Positions 5,623 to 8,912 of a stretch of DNA of 8,912 nucleotides are shown piece by piece. Source of the DNA: Planctomycetota bacterium (GTDB lineage Bacteria; Planctomycetota; Phycisphaerae; Phycisphaerales; SM1A02). A program made the position numbers and the translations under genes. How positions within the stretch are numbered: the stretch's first letter is position 1; each line of letters starts with the position of its first letter. The notes below the pieces were generated by a model. It made no database searches. It saw only the letters and a program-made list of their open reading frames with translations, and was not told where the DNA came from. The stretch spans positions 1 to 8,912 of the forward strand of contig JAPUKX010000048.1 of assembly GCA_027295435.1 (NCBI GenBank). Direction: 5' to 3'.

Positions 5623-6600
5623 ATGGCACAGACCAAGGACTACTATGAGTTGCTCGGCATCGATCGTAGCGCGACCGCTGAGCAGATTCGCAAGGCGTAT
5701 CGCCGCCTTGCTCGCCAGCTCCATCCGGACGTCAATAAGTCGCCCCAAGCGGTGACGCGCTTCGCCGAGGTCCAGGAAGCGTACGAAGTGCTGTCCGATG
5801 CCAAGAAGCGCAAGGCCTACGACCGGTTCGGCCACGCGGGGGTGGGCGTGGGGCACCGCCCGGGCGGCTTCGGTGGCGGCGGTTGGAGCGCCACCGACTT
5901 TGGCCCCAACAGCCCCTTCGATGCGACACAGTTTGCCGATTTGTTTCAGGATATCTTCGGCCGTGGTGGCGGCTCCCCGTTCGAAGCCGGGGCCGCCCGC
6001 CACCGCGGGGCCCATCGGGCCGCGCCGCAGCGCGGGCAGGATCTGCACCACACGCTAACCGTCAGCTTTATGACCGCAGCCCTTGGCGGCCGCGAAGCGG
6101 TCCGTCTCGCACTCGGCCATGGCCCGCCGCAAACCATCACCGTAAAGATTCCGCCCGGCATCGACTCCGGCGCCAAGTTGAGGATCAAGGCAAAGGGCCG
6201 TCCCGGACGAGGCGGTGGGGCCGCGGGCGATCTTATCCTCACCGTCCAGGTCACCAAGCACCCGTACTTTCAGCGCGATCGCCTTGATCTGCTCATTGAC
6301 GTGCCCATCACCATCGCCGAGGCGACGTTCGGGGCCAAAGTCACCCTGCCGCTGCTGAGCGGGTCTGTCGAGATCAAGGTCCCCCCGGGAGCCTCCAGCG
6401 GGCAGAAACACAGAGTCAAGGGCAAAGGACTGACCGACCCCAAGGGCCATCAAGGCGACTTCTATGCGGTGGTGCGGATCGTCGCCGACGAGTCCCTGTC
6501 CGAGCGAGGCCGCCAACTGATGAGGGAGCTGGCCGTGGAGTTGAAAAATCCCAGGAAATCGGCACCATGGGCCGATGACCTCGCCCCGCGGAACGACTAA
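5623..6600 (+). CDS. DnaJ-like class B co-chaperone (CbpA type)
   Basis: The 325-residue protein has an N-terminal J domain (5-70) with the HPD tripeptide (34-36) that stimulates the DnaK ATPase. A Gly/Phe-rich linker follows (about 72-120, GGFGGGGW, FADLFQDIFGRGGG). The two C-terminal client-binding beta domains lie at about 139-212 (LHHTLTVSF, PPGIDSGAKLRIKAKG) and 213-290 (HPYFQRDRLDLLIDVPIT, AEATFGAKV, VPPGASSGQKHRVKGKG). The four CxxCxGxG zinc repeats of true DnaJ are absent, so this is a class B J protein like CbpA, not the main DnaJ. The expected role is handing unfolded clients to DnaK in the cytoplasm; CbpA's nucleoid association in E. coli should not be assumed here. The ATG at 5623 is the only start that keeps the whole J domain. 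It has its own promoter signal and no Shine-Dalgarno. dnaK and grpE are not nearby. Confidence 0.93.
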   Translation: MAQTKDYYELLGIDRSATAEQIRKAYRRLARQLHPDVNKSPQAVTRFAEVQEAYEVLSDAKKRKAYDRFGHAGVGVGHRPGGFGGGGWSATDFGPNSPFDATQFADLFQDIFGRGGGSPFEAGAARHRGAHRAAPQRGQDLHHTLTVSFMTAALGGREAVRLALGHGPPQTITVKIPPGIDSGAKLRIKAKGRPGRGGGAAGDLILTVQVTKHPYFQRDRLDLLIDVPITIAEATFGAKVTLPLLSGSVEIKVPPGASSGQKHRVKGKGLTDPKGHQGDFYAVVRIVADESLSERGRQLMRELAVELKNPRKSAPWADDLAPRND

Positions 6601-6634
6601 GCTGGGCCACCCTCGCCTGCGGTGGGACCCCAGC
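6601..6634 (+). terminator. Imperfect hairpin directly after the DnaJ-like gene
   Basis: GCTGGG (6601-6606) pairs with CCCAGC (6629-6634), and CCACC (6607-6611) with GGTGG (6621-6625), leaving a 9-base loop and a 3-base bulge. It begins on the base after the TAA stop. It lacks a following T-run, so it may stabilise the 3' end or end transcription weakly. It covers the possible GTG start at 6622 of the next gene, which disfavours that start. Confidence 0.4.
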
Positions 6635-6658
6635 TCTGCAAAACTCACGGATTCAATG

Positions 6659-6664
6659 GGTGGA
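6659..6664 (+). promoter_or_regulatory. Ribosome binding site of the sugar transferase
   Basis: GGTGGA (five of six to GGAGGA) ends 5 bases before the GTG at 6670. It favours that codon over the GTG at 6622, which has no Shine-Dalgarno and lies inside a hairpin. Confidence 0.5.
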
Positions 6665-6669
6665 TTGAC

Positions 6670-8121
6670 GTGCTGAGAAAGCAGCATCGATTCTTCCGCA
6701 GCGTGCTGATGGCCGCGGACTTGACGATCATCGTCTTCGCGGTGGTTGCGGCATACTTCCTACGGTTCAAGCTCCTTGCCGACCTCATTCCTTCCAAGGA
6801 TGCAGTGGTCAGCTACCCCAATCTTGCAATCCCTCTGGAGGTTGCCGCGCCGCTGATGATGCTAGCGATGCTCTGGGCGGGACAGTACCGGCCGCGGCGG
6901 GATCAGCGATTTCACCTCGAAGCGGCGGCTATTCTCAAAGGAACGGCCGTTGGCCTGGGCGCGACCATCGTCTCCGTAGGTCTGCTACAAAACATCCTCT
7001 TCCAGGGGCAACACTTCAGCGGATGGCAGTTCGCCATCTACGGAGTGTGCACGGCCGTCGCGCTGTTGACCTGGCGGTTCGGCTTCCGCACCGCACTGCG
7101 AGCCATCCGCGCCCGCGGCTGGAACCTTCGGCATGTGGCGATCATCGGCACAGGCCGGTTGGGGCAGCTGGTCTACCACACGCTACGGCGCAACAGTTGG
7201 ACCGGCATCAACCCGGTGTTCTTCATCAGCCATCGCGAGATGACGTCGCGCAAGACGTGCCAGGATCTTGCGGTGAAGGGAGGGCTGGCTAATCTCGAGG
7301 CCACCCTCGACGCCGCCGACATCACCGGAATATTCATCGCTGTGCCAGGTCGCCTGGCGGCCGCGTTGCCCGATCTGCTCATGCGCCTGGAGCGCTACCC
7401 GATCGACGTGCGCGTCGTGCCCGATATGAACCCCAAGTACATGCCGATCAACATGTCGGCCAACGAGCTGGACGGCATGCCGATCCTGTCCATCCGCGAA
7501 TCGCCGCTGAACGGGTGGGGCCGGGTCGCCAAACGCACGCTCGATCTGGCCGGGGGATTGCTGTTACTGCTGCTCTTTGCCGTGCCCATGCTGGTGATCG
7601 CGGCGATGGTGCGCCTCTCCGGGCAGGGGCCCGTGATCTTTCGACAGCAGCGTATGAGCCTCAACGGTCAATGGTTCGAGATATTCAAGTTCCGGACGAT
7701 GAAGCACATCGATGCTGAGCGCCAGGCCCTGGGCAGCCTGAGCCGGGGCACCGACGCCTGGACCCGCCGGGATGACGAACGAATCACTCGTATGGGCAAG
7801 TTCCTGCGCCGCACCAGCCTGGATGAGCTTCCGCAACTGTTCAACGTTCTGCTGGGCGAGATGTCACTCGTCGGCCCCAGACCGGAGCGGCCGGAGCTTA
7901 TCGCGCAGTTTCGTGAAAACTGGCGCGGCTACATGCTCCGCCAGAACGTCAAAGCCGGGATGACCGGCTGGGCTCAGGTCAACGGCCTGCGCGGCGACAC
8001 CAGCCTCCGCAAACGCCTCCAGTACGACCTGTTCTATATCCGCAACTGGTCGATCATGTTTGACCTGCGCATCCTGGGGTTGACGCTGTTCAAGGGATTC
8101 GCCCACCCCAACGCCCATTGA
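6670..8121 (+). CDS. Polyprenyl-phosphate sugar-1-phosphate transferase (WcaJ/EPS type)
   Basis: This inner-membrane enzyme transfers a sugar-1-phosphate from a nucleotide sugar to undecaprenyl phosphate, the first step of exopolysaccharide, capsule or O-antigen repeat assembly. In the 483-residue form, about four membrane spans occupy 12-136. A Rossmann-like domain starts at HVAIIGTGRLGQLV (155-168). A further hydrophobic segment (about 301-323) precedes the bacterial sugar transferase domain: FEIFKFRTM (346-354), RITRMGKFLRRTSLDELPQLFN (371-392) with the Asp385-Glu386 pair, SLVGPRPERPE (399-409) and VKAGMTGWAQVNGLRGDT (437-454). This order is that of the full-length WcaJ/WbaP-like group (PHPT superfamily), with all key motifs intact. 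The sugar is not readable; glucose, galactose or an amino sugar are possible. The GTG at 6670 is preferred; GTG 6622 (499 residues) and ATG 6709 are alternatives. It shares its reading frame with the DnaJ-like gene, 69 bases upstream. No other glycan genes are seen beside it, so it may be a stand-alone initiating enzyme. Confidence 0.92.
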   Translation: MLRKQHRFFRSVLMAADLTIIVFAVVAAYFLRFKLLADLIPSKDAVVSYPNLAIPLEVAAPLMMLAMLWAGQYRPRRDQRFHLEAAAILKGTAVGLGATIVSVGLLQNILFQGQHFSGWQFAIYGVCTAVALLTWRFGFRTALRAIRARGWNLRHVAIIGTGRLGQLVYHTLRRNSWTGINPVFFISHREMTSRKTCQDLAVKGGLANLEATLDAADITGIFIAVPGRLAAALPDLLMRLERYPIDVRVVPDMNPKYMPINMSANELDGMPILSIRESPLNGWGRVAKRTLDLAGGLLLLLLFAVPMLVIAAMVRLSGQGPVIFRQQRMSLNGQWFEIFKFRTMKHIDAERQALGSLSRGTDAWTRRDDERITRMGKFLRRTSLDELPQLFNVLLGEMSLVGPRPERPELIAQFRENWRGYMLRQNVKAGMTGWAQVNGLRGDTSLRKRLQYDLFYIRNWSIMFDLRILGLTLFKGFAHPNAH

Positions 8122-8128
8122 TTCGATA

Positions 8129-8153
8129 GCACCGGGCTTGCCCGGGCCTGTGC
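8129..8153 (+). terminator. Hairpin after the sugar transferase gene
   Basis: CCGGGC (8132-8137) and GCCCGG (8140-8145) form a short perfect stem with a tiny loop, and GCA (8129-8131) can add to TGC (8151-8153) across an internal loop. It lies 7 bases past the stop codon. Only a short TTT (8158-8160) follows, so terminator function is possible but unproven. Confidence 0.4.
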
Positions 8154-8186
8154 ACGGTTTGCGTGATCTGTTCCATGCCGACCATC

Positions 8187-8208
8187 AGCCCCCGGCAAGC
8201 CGGGGGCT
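8187..8208 (+). terminator. GC-rich perfect hairpin before queC
   Basis: AGCCCCCGGC (8187-8196) and GCCGGGGGCT (8199-8208) form a perfect 10-bp stem; in practice the top pair would open into a CAAG tetraloop. It lies between the sugar transferase and queC, as a terminator would, but is followed by ATATTG, not a T-run. Its right arm also meets the possible -10 of queC, and it ends only 15 bases before the queC ATG. Confidence 0.5.
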
Positions 8209-8213
8209 ATATT
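8208..8213 (+). promoter_or_regulatory. Possible -10 element of queC
   Basis: TATATT matches five of six -10 positions, but no -35 is seen 17 bases upstream. Transcription would start near 8220, only about 4 bases before the ATG, implying a nearly leaderless message. The match could be accidental. Confidence 0.3.
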
Positions 8214-8223
8214 GTGGCGCGAT

Positions 8224-8912
8224 ATGTCGTCCCATGTACCCAAAGCCGTTGTGTTGCTCTCCGGCGGGGTGGATTCATCTACGACACTCGCCATTGCACG
8301 GCACGACGGCTTCCAGTGCCATGCCCTGAGCTTCAACTACGGCCAGCGCCATCGTTGCGAGCTGGAGGCCGCTTGCGGCATCGCAAAGTCAATGAACGTC
8401 GCCGACCATCGCATCGTCAAGATCGATCTGGGCGCCTTCGGCGGCTCGGCCTTGACCGCCGATCTCGATGTGCCCAAGGATCGGGGCGCCGAAGCGATGT
8501 CGCAAGGCATCCCCATCACCTACGTTCCCGCCCGCAACACAATCTTCCTGAGCTTCGCCCTGGCTTACGCCGAGGTGCTTGGCTCGACCGACATCTTCAT
8601 CGGCGTCAACGCGATTGATTACTCCGGCTATCCCGATTGCCGGCCGCAATACATCCAAGCGTTCGAGGCCATGGCCAACCTTGCCACGAAGATGGGCGTT
8701 GAGGGGCAGCGCATCCGCATCCACGCCCCGCTGATCGACCTTCGCAAAGCACAAATCATCAAGCGCGGGATCGAACTCGGCGTGGACTATTCGCTTACGT
8801 TCAGTTGTTACGATCCTGATGCCCAAGGCCGGCCGTGCGGGCATTGTGACTCCTGCCTGCTGCGGGCCGACGGCTTCCGCGCCGCCGGCATCGTGGACCC
8901 GGCCGATAGCCT
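8224..8912 (+). CDS. queC: 7-cyano-7-deazaguanine synthase QueC, 3' end cut by window
   Basis: QueC converts 7-carboxy-7-deazaguanine, ammonia and ATP into preQ0, the precursor of queuosine at tRNA position 34 (and of some deazapurine DNA modifications). The 229 visible residues show the PP-loop ATPase motif SGGVDSST (13-20), FNYGQRHRCELEAA (37-50), the core TYVPARNTIFLSFALAYAE (99-117), GVNAIDYSGYPDCRPQYI (127-144) and the zinc-binding cysteines Cys195, Cys205, Cys208 and Cys211. Typical QueC proteins are about 220-230 residues, so only a few residues and the stop are missing. The ATG at 8224 is the only sensible start: a stop in this frame lies at 8164 and only a weak TTG (8212) lies between. 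No Shine-Dalgarno is present. queD and queE, frequent neighbours, could follow to the right. All catalytic features are intact. Confidence 0.95.
   Translation, partial: MSSHVPKAVVLLSGGVDSSTTLAIARHDGFQCHALSFNYGQRHRCELEAACGIAKSMNVADHRIVKIDLGAFGGSALTADLDVPKDRGAEAMSQGIPITYVPARNTIFLSFALAYAEVLGSTDIFIGVNAIDYSGYPDCRPQYIQAFEAMANLATKMGVEGQRIRIHAPLIDLRKAQIIKRGIELGVDYSLTFSCYDPDAQGRPCGHCDSCLLRADGFRAAGIVDPADS

Noticed and set aside
4689..5648. Long plus-strand open frame (319 codons) opposite tatC
   Set aside because: It is antisense to a clearly recognised tatC, its product is a His/Arg/Gln-rich mixture without domains, and it crosses the divergent promoter region into the DnaJ-like gene. Long antisense frames are expected in GC-rich DNA.
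6055..6687. Minus-strand open frame (210 codons) opposite the DnaJ-like gene
   Set aside because: It is antisense to the conserved C-terminal domains of the J protein and has no domain character of its own.
8122..8223. preQ1 riboswitch upstream of queC
   Set aside because: There is no preQ1-I-like hairpin followed by an A-rich tail; the space is taken by two simple GC-rich hairpins.
8389..8844. Minus-strand open frame (151 codons) opposite queC
   Set aside because: It mirrors the catalytic and zinc-binding coding region of queC and has no independent support.
1..8912. CRISPR array, insertion sequence, integrase or defence island
   Set aside because: No regularly spaced repeats, transposase or recombinase motifs or flanking repeats were seen; all genes are housekeeping or envelope types with intact frames.

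Overview
The window is high-GC bacterial chromosome that reads as ordinary housekeeping DNA. The best lineage guess is Planctomycetota, Phycisphaerae-like. The reasons are a secreted protein ending in two planctomycete-style dockerin/EF-hand repeats (DLDGNC...LLALLAAWG and DFNGDG...LLRLLVNWG), a TatC with an enlarged periplasmic loop, and several genes without a clear Shine-Dalgarno. The assignment is an inference from protein style, not from a marker gene. I see no tRNA, rRNA, CRISPR array, insertion sequence or phage gene.

Layout. (1) 1-801, plus strand: the 3' part of a secreted protein with FG-GAP/VCBS, PPC-like and dockerin modules. (2) 802-1040: a gene-free stretch rich in potential RNA structure. 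(3) 1041-2800, plus strand: a bifunctional nuclease family (DUF151) gene and truD, 26 bases apart, probably one operon. (4) 2789-5432, minus strand: tatC, then tadA, then a HAD hydrolase gene, read right to left. The HAD gene ends inside the end of truD (12-base tail-to-tail overlap). (5) 5433-5622: a divergent intergenic region with a good sigma70-type promoter for tatC and an extended -10 promoter plus a 12-base palindrome for the gene to the right. (6) 5623-6600, plus strand: a class B DnaJ (CbpA-like) co-chaperone. (7) 6670-8121, plus strand: a polyprenyl-phosphate sugar-1-phosphate transferase starting exopolysaccharide or O-antigen synthesis. (8) 8122-8223: two GC-rich hairpins and a possible promoter. 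(9) 8224-8912, plus strand: queC, cut by the window end close to its natural C-terminus.

How the genes fit together. Three encode tRNA modification or its precursor supply: truD (pseudouridine 13), tadA (inosine 34) and queC (7-deazaguanine precursor of queuosine 34). Others serve protein quality and export (DnaJ-like, TatC) and the cell envelope (sugar transferase, secreted dockerin protein). They do not form one obvious pathway.

I did not find a convincing undescribed system. The points most worth a second look are the palindrome/extended -10 arrangement before the DnaJ-like gene, a GC-rich hairpin core shared by two intergenic sites, the unusual TatC, and the hairpin directly in front of queC.
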